This document shows positions 34,553-47,615 of a stretch of 64,000 nt of DNA, piece after piece. Each line of letters begins with the position of its first letter. Position 1 is the first letter of the stretch. The DNA lies in NCBI GenBank assembly GCA_951799425.1, contig OX637395.1:41469173-41533172 (forward strand). Reading direction: 5' to 3'. This stretch comes from Ilex aquifolium. Its lineage: Eukaryota > Streptophyta > Magnoliopsida > Aquifoliales > Aquifoliaceae. Position numbers and translations under genes: made by a program. The notes under the pieces were generated by a model. It saw only the letters and a list, made by a program, of their open reading frames with translations. It was not told the DNA's origin and made no database searches.

Positions 34553-37216
34553 TGAATAGAGCTTTAATGGAGATGCTACACTGTCTGAACATTCCGGCGA
34601 ACGTCAGCGGGAATGGTGGTCCGGACATGAGTGTGCTCGAGAGGCAACGGGGTCGCATGAAGTGGCAGCAAGAAGAACAACATCAACAGCCTTTGCTACA
34701 GCAGCAACAACAGAGTTTGTTCGATGGAAATGAGGTTAATCTGTTCTCTATACAAGCTCAAGCTCAACAATTTCAGGAAATGATGAATAACGAACCGGGT
34801 CTTGGTGAGTTGGTGACTCGGGCGATGAAACCGGATCCGGGTATGGAAAATGGGTGGCCAGATTTTGGGACCATTGGTGAGGCTACTGGCTTGGGTATTG
34901 GGTCATGTGGGTTTGAAACCGGGCTTGATATGAATTATGCTATTTCAAGGACTACTAGCTGCCCACCAGCTGTGGCGGCGGACGTGGCGGTTGCCGACGC
35001 TGAAGGGACAGAATCTGTTTTGCCAGAGAAGCCGAGCTCTATGGTGGGGAGAGAGAGCTTCAAGAAGAGGAAAGCTGATAAGACCCAGAACCTCAAGGTG
35101 AGCGTTTGTGTGTGTGTCAGTGAATTGTATACAACCTACTTTCTATATGCTGATTAGTTTATTGGAGCTTATTGTAGTCAATAAACTAGGCTCTCTGTTC
35201 TTAGTTTTTCAAGCATTTCTCAAGCTTCATTGCTATGAATTAATCAAAGATCTTCAAATTCTTGGCAAATCATAAAAAGAGCTATGTAAATTCAACTAAT
35301 TGTTCAATAGGAAAATTTTGCTAACGAAAATTATTTTGGGATTTATTCAGGCGATTTCAGAGGACGATAGCAAAGAAAAGAGGATCAAAGGATGCGCGGA
35401 AGAAGGTGATTCCAAGATCACAGAGCTAAAAAGCAACAGCTCCAAGAACACCACCAACAACAATGGAGGAACTTCTGGTGACACTTCTAAGGAGAATTCC
35501 AAGGTTTCCAATGTTCAAAAACCCGACTACATTCACGTCCGAGCACGTCGTGGCCAAGCCACTGACAGCCACAGCTTAGCAGAAAGAGTAAGCGGTACTT
35601 CGTTTTTGTTTCCAATTTTTCTTCCCAGTAGGCATTGCAATCACTTGATGATTAGTTCACGTAATCTTTCGGATATATGCAGGTGAGGAGAGAAAAAATC
35701 AGTGAGAGAATGAAATACCTGCAAAATTTAGTACCAGGGTGCAATAAGATCACAGGAAAAGCCGGAATGCTCGACGAAATTATCAACTATGTCCAATCCC
35801 TGCAACGACAAGTAGAGGTAACATACTTACAGAATTATCTATACTCCTAAGTATTGTACTTGTAGTCTTCGCAATTGTTGGTGTGGGTTTGTGCTCAAAA
35901 CTTCAAATTCTTAAATGGATTTTTCTAAATTCTGCAACAGTTCTTATCAATGAAACTAGCTGCTGTTAATCCGAGGCTTGAGTTCAACATCAACAATTTA
36001 TTCGCCAAAGAGGTATAGAAGAAATCATAATGTAGCAATATAGAGTAAAGACAAGTAAACAGCAAAAAAAAGTAAAGACAAGCAATGCTGATAATTTTCT
36101 TATGCTACTCTGTCTCTTTTACTTTTACATCACCAGATGTTTCCAGCCTGCACATCCAATTTTCCGGCAATTGGACTATCATCCGAAATGGCTAATCCTG
36201 CCTACCTTCAGTTCAATCCATTACAACAAGCAGTTTCATCCGGGTTGGAAATGGGGATAAATCCTTCTGATGTGGCACTTCGAAGAACAATCAGTGCTCC
36301 TCTATCGATCCCTGAAACATTCATCGACTCGTCCTGTTTCAATGTAATTTCCTCAACTCTTTAGTATTTTTACTTCTATAGTCTCTTTCTGTTCGATTTT
36401 CTAACAAAATTAACATTATGCTGCAGCAAATCCAGTCTTTTTCAACTTGGGATGCCGAGCTACAGAACCTTTACGGCATAGAGTTACAAGGAAGATCAAC
36501 TCCATTTCCATCTCAGCCATTTACAGGTATATATTTGGTTAAATTATTGGCCGAAGCTTGAAAGATGTGATAAATACTAAGAATTATCGTGTCCAAAACA
36601 TGTAGTACCATGTCTTGTCTATCTTGTAATACTGTTTTTGCTAGATTCCTAAGGTAAAAGCAAAGGGAATAATACTACTTTTGATAGGAACCATAAAGAA
36701 ACACACAAATCCTAATAATTATCAGCTTTGATTTGTACCAAGAAAGTTGCTTAATGGGTATCTTTCTTCTTCTGTCTCCCACCTAAAATAATCAAAACCA
36801 TAATACTTGCCTATGACCACAAATTCCCAATCCATCGTCCAAAAAGAAAAAGCAACTAAAGGGATGGTGTGTTTTTGGCTCCTAGTAGGCACATAATGGC
36901 CATCAAATACCAAAGTCACTAATAAACAGTGCACATGCATTACCAGGACAAGATAAATCGCAATGGGTTCCATCAAAATAATTCATCCTATTCTATGGTT
37001 CTCATGATCTGATGCCCAGTGATCATTGATCATATAAGTAAAAGTAGCAGCCACCAGAATCTAGGCACTCATCGCTCCCTCCCTCCCCCCTACCCCCTTT
37101 CTATTTTGATTTCATTCATTTACTCCACACCGTATGTAGAATAATCACATCTGAAAAGAACAATATTGTTTTTTGCAGGTTCCATTGAAGCAGGCGATCC
37201 GAAGATGGAGATGTGA
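34552..37216 (+). CDS. bHLH63: bHLH transcription factor, CIB1/bHLH63-like
   Basis: A nuclear DNA-binding factor of the subgroup that includes Arabidopsis CIB1 (bHLH63), a cryptochrome-2 partner promoting flowering. The seven exons are 34,552-35,097, 35,351-35,587, 35,683-35,817, 35,941-36,012, 36,137-36,343, 36,427-36,526 and 37,179-37,216: 444 residues, all junctions GT-AG and in phase. Visible in order: [10 protein letters not shown] (24-33), a Gln-rich stretch (about 39-55), KKRK (171-174), [14 protein letters not shown], then the bHLH with His256, Glu260 and Arg264 for G-box contact, [40 protein letters not shown], and the subgroup's C-terminal motifs FNPLQQ and [14 protein letters not shown]. 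No lesion is seen. The start at 34,552 precedes the conserved N-terminal motif. It is longer than CIB1 (about 335 residues), mainly in the N-terminal half, so a paralogue such as bHLH49 or bHLH74 type is less likely but possible. The long last intron has no gene of its own. Confidence 0.93.
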
Positions 37217-37947
37217 ATCAGACCATTAATCATTCAAGTTCATGAACAATTTAATCTAAATGTCTTTGATCCTGATTCTTTGTTCCCTCTGCAAGTGCAG
37301 TGTATATATTTCCAATTTTCCATGTATACTAGCACCATAGAAATAGTAATAATAATAATAGTATGTTACATATTGACCACAACCTTGTCTTGTGTGTATG
37401 CTATAATTTGGATGATAAGATTAATCTACACCAAAAATAACCAAAAGGTTGTAATAAAGGTGTGACCAACAAACTTAAGTGCTAGTGAAACCAAGAATAA
37501 TGCCTTCAAACCGGAAGAAAATGAAATGCGGTAAGAATCTGGTTGAATCATCTGCAATTAGTTTGAATCTGGATATTTAAGCAATTCTAGTGAAAACTAA
37601 TCACGACTTAGTTTTCGCCTAATCTACAATATGCACAGCCATTAATAAGACTAAAGAATCCGAGATACAATAATGCAGCAAGATATGAATCCATGTCATA
37701 AATTTATCAGATGAGTATTAACTGAATGAACCAATAAAAGCAACAAGTATCATATCCTTCAAGTGACAAGATTAATCTGTTGCGTGAAACCTGAGGGAGG
37801 GTTCTAAGCACTACCCTGAAAAACAGACGACGTGAACCTTACTGGTTGCTTTTTGGGACAGAATGAGACATGCTGATCGAGACGCTGATAATTAGACATT
37901 AAAAGAGCCATGGAGTAAGATAACTGATGGTGAAAGTGTTGGACCAA

Positions 37948-38023
<76 letters not shown>

Positions 38024-41000
38024 TACACACACACATCTGTGGGGAGGGAAGACAAACAAGCCCAATCCTTCCCCCATACAATTAGTTAGGATGGTATCCA
38101 TGTCCCCAGCAAGTTTATGCAACCTGACAATATCATTACATCTTGATGATGATTTTTTTTCTTTCTTGGATTGTTGATGATCAGTTTCTTCATCTGGGTT
38201 GATTTCCTAATTTCTCTTATGTAAAACACGCTATAAGTACAGTACTGTCTAATCATGTGATAAGATGTGTTTATGTCAACAACAAATGATGAAATTCAAA
38301 GAAACAAAACATTAGTGAAAGCTAAGACAGGATACTCTTGACTACAGTAGTAATTCAAAATCCAAACCTAACAAAAATTTACTTGTTATGACAGTCATAA
38401 CTGACCATAACATTCAGAAAAAAAATATATAGATTTTGTTCCTTATGTGCAACAATTCAGATTTGCAAATATGGTGATGCAAAGAGAATTGATAACAGGA
38501 TTGTGGCAGTCATAAATATATAATCGATCAAGGTTTATAAATCTATTGAGAATTTTTATTGAAATATGTAGACAAACTTTATAAAACCAAACTTAATGCA
38601 AATTTCACTTAATAATTGCTATAGATCAAAATTCCCAGCAAGCAAGAAATCACATTGAAAAGTTATCACGTTACAAAGGAAATCCATTTGCATAAAAGCT
38701 GAACATTCATTTCCTAGTCCTACATTACATTTCCAGGGAAAAATTGTATAAAAGTTGTTCAAATTAGGTGATAGGAAAAAATCTAGTTTGACTGCATGGT
38801 GTTTGACTATAATCTTGGTTCTCATTTGGGTGGTCCTGAATCACGAGTGTAAAAAAGGGGGAACTGTTTATTACAAGTTATTCTTTTAGCCAACTGAATA
38901 ATAACATGTTCCAATTGTAAAACTGCATATACAGGTACAATTGAAATACATCTAAAAAAATTGACATCTCGTAGAAACAGAAAATTAGACAAGGTCTCGG
39001 TTGTACAAGAAATCACTGCATTCTTTTTGCAAGTTTTTTTTTTTTGGGTAATGGAGAGCCACTCCTTATACAGTCATACTCATGGCTGCAAAGCAAACCT
39101 CAAATGCACGTCATCACCCTATTCTTATGTACAAGATAATTGTTTTTCCTTGCCACTTCATCCTTTCCCCCACTTAGCCCCTCTTCTGTTTTTTTCTCTC
39201 TTAAGTCCAAAGAAACAAGAGCTACCTCTTTCTGATATTATCAGAGCGGAGCTACAGGATCATAACAAAAATGATCTATTCAAGATTGCATTAAATGTAC
39301 AAATTTTATGTGCAACCACTACCATACTCATCATACACACCTATTCTTCTATTCATATCTTAATTCCACAGAAAGGCACTTTTCGGTGCTGGGCTGCACC
39401 CATTAGTGGGGTCCACAAAAATTGCCTGTGCCTTTCACTTCGTCTTCTTGTTTTGGGACCTCAAGAGCCTTAGCTTTCCTTCATTTTCAAGCCATATGTA
39501 ACGGGAAGTTGTGGACCTAGCCTCATCCTCACACAAGATCTCTTTGATTCTCTTTGCCTCAGTAAATAGTGAGACACCATTTCCCCATCTCTCTTTCATG
39601 GGCCCACTAATTTGGTGCAACATATTCCCCCGTCCAAGGATCGAAATGAAGATCAAAATTTCATTTCGGCACATTTTTGTTCAATTTCAAAACAGAAACG
39701 TCTGGAAAATGATTTGGAAACAATCCGGAAACATGATGAAATAAACAAAAAATTTAAAAATTTATTTGTGAAACATTCTGAAACACCCCAAAATATAGTA
39801 GTTTCAATAGTCAGTCACGGACTCATTTCAGTTTACATAGAAAAGGAAACGTTAGTTCCTTAGCTTCATACCCTAACATTTCTCTTCTCAGGTTTTGACA
39901 CAGTGCAGCTCCAAGGAACTGAAGTTCAAACCCAAAAAGATTCTCTTGGCAATGTGTGAATACTAGAAAAGCTCTCAATCCGATATTTTTTAGGACCTAT
40001 GTGGTTTCAATCCTCAAGTTTGTTTCTTCTCCTCAGCTCTCAAGTTTGCGCCTATTACCTCTTATGAGAATCCTAACAAATTCCCAAGCAGAACCACAGA
40101 ATAACATTATTGTCTCATAGGAAAACGGAGGGAAAATTAAAATGTATATTATAGCCAGCCAGTCAATTCTTTTTCGTTCAAATGTCAAGTAGAGATAAGG
40201 TTTTGACGTTTTCTCTTTTACAGAGAATAAGAATAATATTTCCGCCCACCCACATTTAGATTTGTTCAGTCCACTGGACCACCATTCTACAATTCTTCAG
40301 AAAATAAGGTTTAAGACTTCCAGTAGTACAACATAAGACTAAAATACATGCTATTAACTTCTAGGTTGGAATCATTAGAGAGTTTCTCTAAGTAGGCTGA
40401 GCCCTACCCAACTTCCCTACATAGGTTCAGGCAATTCCAGGCTCTGTTTCAACCGAAACCGTAGGTAGGATAGACTGAAGCAAATATTGTTCCGATGCAC
40501 TAAATGATAATATGAACTAGTACTTTTTTCCACACACCTATTTGGCTAATCAGAATAAACATTTACCTCCATCACAAAATAACTTTGCCAGCCGAGCCGA
40601 CTCCTGAAGTACTAGATGAAAGGCCTAACAGTGTAGACTATAAAGACCTAATTATGTGCCAAATTAGCATTTTGGTTCTTTTTGTCATTCTGTCGTAAAG
40701 CCAGAGCTGCAAAATAATTATGCTGTTAAGTTAAAGGATTCACCTAAAAGCCAGTTGTGATGAAGTAGTTAGATGAGGAGAAAGACCTACAAGGTCATAT
40801 ATCTACAAAAATCCAAGTCATGGTGGCATGGTAGGAAGAAAGGAAGTTTTGTCAGCTATAGAGATCGATGAGTTTACATTATCAGGCAAAGCGTGCCTTG
40901 AACCAGTAGAATGAGGTGTATAATTCATGGAATATAGCCTTTTGTATTAAAGTCATTAGAACATAGAAGAAAAAGCACGGGTGGATATCAAGAAGTAATT

Positions 41001-41494
41001 GAAGGAAGTATCAAGGCTAGAACCATTTCATGACTACAATTTATCATATATCAATTTATTTAAGAGAACTGTTAATAGCAATTCTTTCTTTGCTTTCACC
41101 TAAGTTAGGCCAAATATACTTATTGTCTGTAAAAAAGCCACACTTGACTTTGTTCAAACTATGACTATAGCACAGACCACAACTGGTAACTTGACGTAAG
41201 GATTAGGAATCTTGGATAACATGGCTGGCTTAAAAAATTGAAACTTCAACCACACTACAAAAAAAAAATTACATATGGAACACTGATCTACACAAAAAGG
41301 GAAAAAAATAGTTTACATCTGAGTAACAGAACATTTTCAACATGCACTCACCCTATCAAACAGCAAACCTGTCTTCACCACAAAGTACGTACAATTAATT
41401 ACATCCAGAAAACATTTCATTGAGAGACTAAGTTTCTTATCTTTGTGGGTTCCACTAGTAATGAGATCCAACAAATCTTTCATGGCAAGTTCCA
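37217..41494. other. Intergenic between the bHLH and stress-protein genes
   Basis: No coding region is supported in 4.3 kb on either strand. It holds the compound microsatellite at 37,951 and unremarkable AT-rich DNA. Open frames near 38,961-39,473 do not resemble a known protein. Confidence 0.55.
37951..38036 (+). repeat. Compound microsatellite (CT)n(AT)n(AC)n
   Basis: About 17 CT units, 14 AT units and 12 AC-type units in succession. Confidence 0.9.
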
Positions 41495-43970
41495 CTAGAT
41501 CACCGACTCTTCTCCAGCCTCTGCAGTCCCGTACATCATTAACTTCGGAAAGTTACACATCACTGGAAGGAAAATTGAGAGTTAAAATAGTTTTGACATA
41601 TTACCTTCCCCAGGAACAATAATAATGGGTGCTGTTTTGCAGTTGTGGAAGCAATACTCACTAACACTTCCCTGCAGCACACTGAAAAAACCAACCCAAA
41701 CTCATGTCTCTCAAAGATATATACACAAAGACACACATAAAAACAAAGGGGGGAGAGAGAGACCTTTGGATTAAGCTCCGACCTCTTGTACCCAAGACTA
41801 CAGCTGCAGGCTTTAACCTTTCTGCTTCCCTGCAAATTGCCTTACCTGCATCTCCTTCCACAATCCGTGCCATTGTTTTTACCTATTTAATATAGATTCC
41901 CGAAAAAATTGTTAACTAAGGATCTCGTTTATACTAGCAGGGTTGAAATTCCATTTACGCTATTTAATTTATATTAGTGCTTCTATCCGCTGCGTTGGTA
42001 TAGATTCGTCCAATTATATCACGCATCTAGATTAGTGGAATTGATTGGATTATTTTACAGACTTATACAATTCCTTACAGCATCGAATTATTTTTGCTAG
42101 GCCTCATTTTGTCTAATAAGGGAAGAAGCATATGGTTGACAGTTTATGTCAGTAGACTTTCTACTCACCACCTTTAAGTAACTTTTGATGGTGCTTAGAT
42201 TTCAGAAAAACCAACCATGGATAGCATGCTACTGCTATGCCTCCTACGCTCAAACTTCTTGTAAATTTGAGATTAACATATACCCCATCGATATAGTTCT
42301 ACAAAATATAACTCTGTTGCATTTCAAAATGTTGACGTATTGATTTGCAATCTCTGGATATCGGGTTGACTAAAAATTTGGTAAGCATGGTAGGAGTATG
42401 CAATCGAGATGGGCCTCTGAAAATTAATCCACCAAAAATATTGATGGGTAATTAAATTAACCTTACACCAATGCAAATCAATTCCTCCTCTCAATTTCAA
42501 ATAAAAAGCACAATCATCAAACTATTTTTGAAAGTTCCACAGCTAAATCACTTAGTTTGATTTGACATAATTAGTTATGGTAGATAAAGGAAGCCTAGGT
42601 GCATGTGGGATCGTTAATATCTGAATCGAACTTTTGCGAATGATATCAGGTCACCCTTATCCCTATTTGCGAAGTACATCTAAATTTTCAACCTCTATTT
42701 ATTTACATACCGAACTAACCGAATGATAGTTGGTCACATGTGCTTGGGTAAGGATATCCAAATTTTGCTACCCCTTGTTTTGAGTTTTTCTTTTTTCTAA
42801 CTTTGTGTTGGAACCTTCCACATCGAAGGATATTTCCATCACTATTTGCTGGGTTACCATGCAAGAATCCAACTAATTTGTAGTTGCAACCCATAAACAA
42901 AACCAAATACCCCATTAAAGTCACATATAGAGTTGAATTATTTAAGTACCAGGTGAGATCCTATCCAATACATTATCTTTCCATTTCCTTTCTCAATGGA
43001 TCACCTACGGTGAGTTCAAGTGGGACCTAACCTATATAACTGAATCCCTCCCTTCTTAACAGTGGATGATCTGCAAATTAGGAAAAGATAAGAAAAAAAT
43101 ATTGGAGGCTAACCAAATAAAAGATGAGTGTCACACTAAGGACATTGTACTGATGTACGCATGCTGTCTGGGAACACCTTGGGGTGAACACCTATCCGAA
43201 CAAGTAGGGTCAATAGTTCAGCATTTAGGGCATAATATTTAGCAACAGAAATAATTGATATTGATATGTGTACATCTAACCCTTCCCAGACCCCGCAATG
43301 ACGAGAGCTACGCCCTTTTTTAATTAGCAACAAAAAAGTGGTGAATTAGGTTAATTAAAGGAGAATAATAATGGATATGGTTTTACACGTATGTGCATCA
43401 TTGATTATGCCACCAAACATCAGCACATCATACAATGATCCAAAAGAATAAGAAATCTAAAACCCAATTTTATAATTTTCGATAAATATCAAAGAAATAC
43501 AGAAACAAAAAAAAAAAGAGAAAAAATAGATCAACAATCACTCACCATAGCAATTTGTAAAGCCTCCACGGCAAGCTTCTCCATAAGACCCTGTGTCGCC
43601 TCGTACACAATCTCATTCTTCACACCTAATCCAAATTAAACAATTGAATTGAAGTTAAGACACAATTTGCAGTTAAATAGACATAGGTATACACACACAC
43701 AAACACATATTTATAGAGAAAAAGAGCTGTACTGGACACGGCATGGACGATATGGATGGTATCGGCGAGACGGCAGAGATGGGTGAGGGCCCAATCAAAG
43801 GCGTGTTTGCTGTTGGGGCCATGATCGACGGCGATGAGTATGTTACGGCCTCTTCTTCTCTCCCCGGTCTCTCTCTCCAGTTCAGGCTCATGTGCCACGG
43901 CCAACGGTATCAACGAGGGCAGTATCACTTCCCTACAATTGTACTCTTCTTCCTCCATTACCGTTTCCAT
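41495..43970 (-). CDS. RD2: Universal stress protein, RD2-like
   Basis: A soluble UspA-domain protein of the type known in Arabidopsis as RD2 (responsive to desiccation). The five exons in order of transcription are 43,970-43,733, 43,625-43,546, 41,882-41,764, 41,681-41,605 and 41,562-41,495: 193 residues, with all splice sites GT-AG and in phase. Residues 1-42 form an acidic then ERETGERRRGR leader. The domain follows, with NILIAVDHGPNSKHAFDWAL, VYEATQGLMEKLAVEA and VARIVEGD-like ARIVEGDAGKAICREAE. The nucleotide-binding signature is complete: GTRGRSLIQSVLQGS (137-151), matching G-2x-G-9x-G-S. The end is GEESVI, as in relatives. Intron 2 is 1.66 kb. The family binds ATP or acts in stress signalling; the partner here is unknown. 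No lesion is seen. Confidence 0.92.
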
Positions 43971-44080
43971 CCTCTCTCTGTCTCTCTTCTGATATTCGGT
44001 TTGATTGCCTTGGATTCAATGACTTTCTTGTGAATATGAGGTTTTAGGTGGAGTGGAGATGGGCCCGTTTTCACGACAGC

Positions 44081-44098
44081 CGCCACTGAACAGTGGCG
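44081..44098. promoter_or_regulatory. 18-bp near-perfect palindrome upstream of the stress-protein gene
   Basis: CGCCACTG, AA, CAGTGGCG, about 110 bp before the start codon of the minus-strand gene. It may be a protein site or chance. Confidence 0.3.
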
Positions 44099-44491
44099 TG
44101 TTTTATTCGTGTACGTATGCGGATTAGGAAATAGGAATTTGGAATTGCGAAATACCAGCTCTGTCGTGTGAACTCTTTCTTTGGGGAGACGTTGTTATAT
44201 TTATCAAATTGTTTATCAAAATTTATATATTAAATCAGTTTGCGGGGGTTTGATTAATGGACTATTTTTTGATTTGTGCATGTTATCTTTGTACAGAGGT
44301 GATGCTAATTTTTTCTGTATTGTTCCAATTTTATCGGATGTCCCAGGGACTAGTTTGATTAATGAATTCTACTCATTCTACAAAATATTTAGAGGAAATT
44401 AGATATTCGATCTTTAAATAATAATTCTTGTATAAATTAAGTCATTAATTTTTATTTTTTTTTATTTCAAATGTGTTGGTGAACTCTCTAA

Positions 44492-44878
44492 GAGCATCTC
44501 CAACTGATGCTTCAAATGCCCAAAATAGGCAAATTTTAGCTAACCAAAACCAAAAACAGCACTCCAACAGATTATATTCATATGCTGTAAAATAGATTTT
44601 TGTTACAATGATGCTCTATATTTAGAGCATCACTGTAGCAATATGTAAACATAATATATATTATTTTCTCTCTCTTCCTCTCATTTCTTTCATTCTCTCT
44701 CTTTCTCCCTTTCACTATTCCCAAAAAATATAATACAAAAGGGATGATAAATAATATTTAAAAGGAGTAGTTAAAAATATAAAGAATCTGTTGGAGTGTA
44801 TTTTAAAAAAGTGAGTAGCTAAAATAGAAAAAATTATTTTTTGGATAGCTAAAATAGCTACTATTGTTGGAGATGCTC
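44492..44878. mobile_element. MITE with GAGCATCTCCAAC ends, 387 bp
   Basis: Perfect 13-base inverted ends, GAGCATCTCCAAC and GTTGGAGATGCTC. The interior repeats TAGCTAAAATAG. The flanks are A-rich and the target duplication was not fixed. The end sequence is typical of plant Harbinger-like MITEs. Confidence 0.75.
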
Positions 44879-45267
44879 AAATGGTTATTAATTCTTATCT
44901 ACAATCTTTGGTTACTCTTACTCTTCTTTTTGGTATGTCTTCTTTTTCAAATCAAATCAGTCAAGCCATAAGACAGGGATTAATAATCATGTATTTTTTA
45001 TAAAACAAACATACATTTCTAAATATGTGGCATTTTGGTCACATGGCTCTTTTTATTAGATAATTATGAGAAAATAAGATGGAAAATTTGAATTAAAACT
45101 CAATTAAAAATTTAAGAATTTAATTATTTTAATTGAAATCTCACCCTTAGTCAAAGGGTGTAAATTATAAAATATCCAAAAATTTGTATTAAATTGAAAT
45201 GCAAAATTTTAGAACTTTAATAGAGTCCCATTAACCTCTCACACGTGATATTATTTAATTTAAAATA

Positions 45268-45818
45268 GGATTAATTGCAGTAGAGATCCTCAAAGTATAG
45301 AGTTTGTCTCGTTTTGGTCCTCAATGTTTTAATTGCATCATTTTGGTTCTTAAAGTATTGAATATATTTCTATATGATCCTTCAAGCAAACAACGTCCAG
45401 ATTGCTATCGATTTTTTATCATAAATTTATCACGTAATACCTAAATATGGACAAAAAATAATTTTGATAACTCTTAAACAAAATTTGGGTAACTCTCGAC
45501 AAAAAAAATGTGTAATATGAGTAATTTTTGACCAAATTTTAGATAGTTTATGATCAAAATTGTGTAATTTAGGTAGTTATTTAAATAAAATTTGAGTATA
45601 AATTTGATCAAGAGTTATACAAATTATTTTTTTGTCTATATTTAAGCATCACGTGACAAATTTATGATAAAAATTGTTAGCAATTTGGACAATATCTGCT
45701 TGAAGGACAATATAGAAACATATTCAATATTTTAGGAACCAAAATGATACAATTAAAACATTAAAGATCAAAATGAGATAAATTTCATATTTTGGGGACC
45801 TCAAGTGCAATTAATTCT
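45268..45818. mobile_element. Mutator-type MITE with very long inverted repeats, about 551 bp
   Basis: The two arms, each roughly 200 bp or more, pair almost throughout; for example TTAATTGCA at both ends, CAAAATGATACAATTAAAAC against GTTTTAATTGCATCATTTTG, and CACGTGACAAATTTATGATA against its diverged partner. The flanks TTTAAAATA are identical at 45,259-45,267 and 45,819-45,827 (9 bp). No coding. Confidence 0.75.
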
Positions 45819-45879
45819 TTTAAAATAACTAAATTTTGCAAATTGATGTTGTAATTTTGAGTTCAAAACTTGATAATTT

Positions 45880-46274
45880 TGTTGCAGTCTCTCAATTCTC
45901 TAATTCATATGATGGTTGCAAGGGAAGGTTGCCTAAGAAATTTTTTTTTTTTTTTTTTATTTATTAGAAGGTGCCTAAGAGTTCATATATATGCATCTAC
46001 TCTTATTTTTAATTGATGTGAGATTGTAACATTTCACCACACTTTTGTGGTCAACGTCCACGGCAGTCTATTCTATCGACACTGATCCAACGATAATTTT
46101 TTTTTCTTTGGCGACTCTACTCACCTATCAGTATTCAATGAAATAGCACCATGCTAATACATAATACCAAATCATTTTAATTTTAGTCTATAGGTCACCC
46201 CTTCTATAACTTGACCACGGGGGGAGTCATTGCATTTCATTCTATACTCAATGTGGTGGTTAACTCTGATACTA
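45880..46274 (-). mobile_element. Truncated LTR-retrotransposon (TRIM-like) remnant
   Basis: On the minus strand TAGTATCAGAG (46,274-46,264) resembles the primer-binding site for initiator Met tRNA. About 230 bases later a stretch AAAAGTGTGGTGAAA is followed by TGTTACAATCTCACATC (from 46,031), which looks like a 3' LTR ending in GACTGCAACA near 45,880. Internal length is only about 240 bp and no 5' LTR was recognised. Confidence 0.35.
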
Positions 46275-47615
46275 ATTATTATGAATTATGGGTAATTCGT
46301 ACTTGAATGTACAATATAATATGAATGATTTTGAGAAGAATATTGGTGATCGTTGAATGAATCTATTTAAGACCGATGGATGAACTTGAAACCTGCACTT
46401 TTTATATTACTACTTGTTGCATGTGAAATATTTTGGAAAAAAATAAGTTAATTTAAGAGGACACAATATGCAATACAGAGTAATCAAATATTGAAACAAT
46501 CCAAGCAGTAATACTCGTATAAATACGAAAGGGCCAACGATTAAACAAATTCAATAAAAACGTGAAATTGTACAAGAAAAAAAAACTTAGCACTCCTAAT
46601 TACTCTGACAAGGAAGGTTACTTATTCTTATAATTTGGAAACACAAGACACATCAATACAATTGTGTGGATGGACAAAGATTGTTTATTCATAATTGTTA
46701 AGATTACCTAATGTACCAACTCTACTATGAGGTGTATTAATTGGTAGTTAAGAGCGTCCAACCTTTATGATAATTACTATGCAGAATACACAAAATATCT
46801 GTTTGAAAATTTTCATATCCTGATAAAATTGATAATGTATATCTTCTAAAATTCAGAAAACAATACAATCATGAGTGTGTTGTTAAAAAACATATGCTCA
46901 AAGACTACAACTAACATATTCGAAAAAGTTTGAAAAGAAATTAGGGCAGAAGTGTGCACTGGCCAAATTAATGCTTTCATCGTAAGTTTGTGATAGTGTA
47001 TTTGCTTTATAAAATTACCTAGTTCAAAATATTAATAGTTTGTTATAAATAAACCCTCAGATTACTTTACCAATTTATAATGCATGGTCTATGACAATGA
47101 TGATTTTCATAATGAAAATGGAAACAGGAATAGTTTAATTGAATTAAAATTGAAATACTTCAGAAATTTTAATAACGTAAAACAATTCCTAGTGTTTTTC
47201 CCTTTCAAAAAATAGTCTTATCCTTCTGAAAAAATAGTCTTAGTCCAATTTATATATTAACAGCTTTTTTCCAAAAAAAAATTGCACTTATGGTTGACAA
47301 CAATAACTACAAAATTTTCGATGTTTTTTTTTTTTTTTGTCATTGCTCATCTATCCTCTTCCAGATGCTCATGCATATTTGAAGTTCAATTATTATTAAA
47401 GTTGTTTTCTTTATATATTTTTCTATTTTCTAATAAGTCATATCATTGATGTCTATAGCAATAACTTTCCTGAAATAAAGTGTGATATAAGTATTTTAAT
47501 GTGGGTTGGTGTGTATAAAGGGTGTGGTGCCCAAAAAAAGAAAAAAGTGAGTGTGCATTGGTTGTGTGTTAGTAGTGTACATGGGTTAAAATTGCATCTT
47601 TTAGATGTGCATGGG
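46275..47615. other. Intergenic, no gene seen
   Basis: AT-rich sequence without recognisable coding or repeat structure. Confidence 0.5.

Noticed and set aside
36722..36976. Minus-strand 84-codon frame in the last intron of the bHLH gene
   Set aside because: It lies in an intron, has no similarity I recognise and is most likely chance.
38961..39473. 170-codon plus-strand frame between two genes
   Set aside because: Mixed low-complexity content, no domain, and no sign of exon structure; probably chance.
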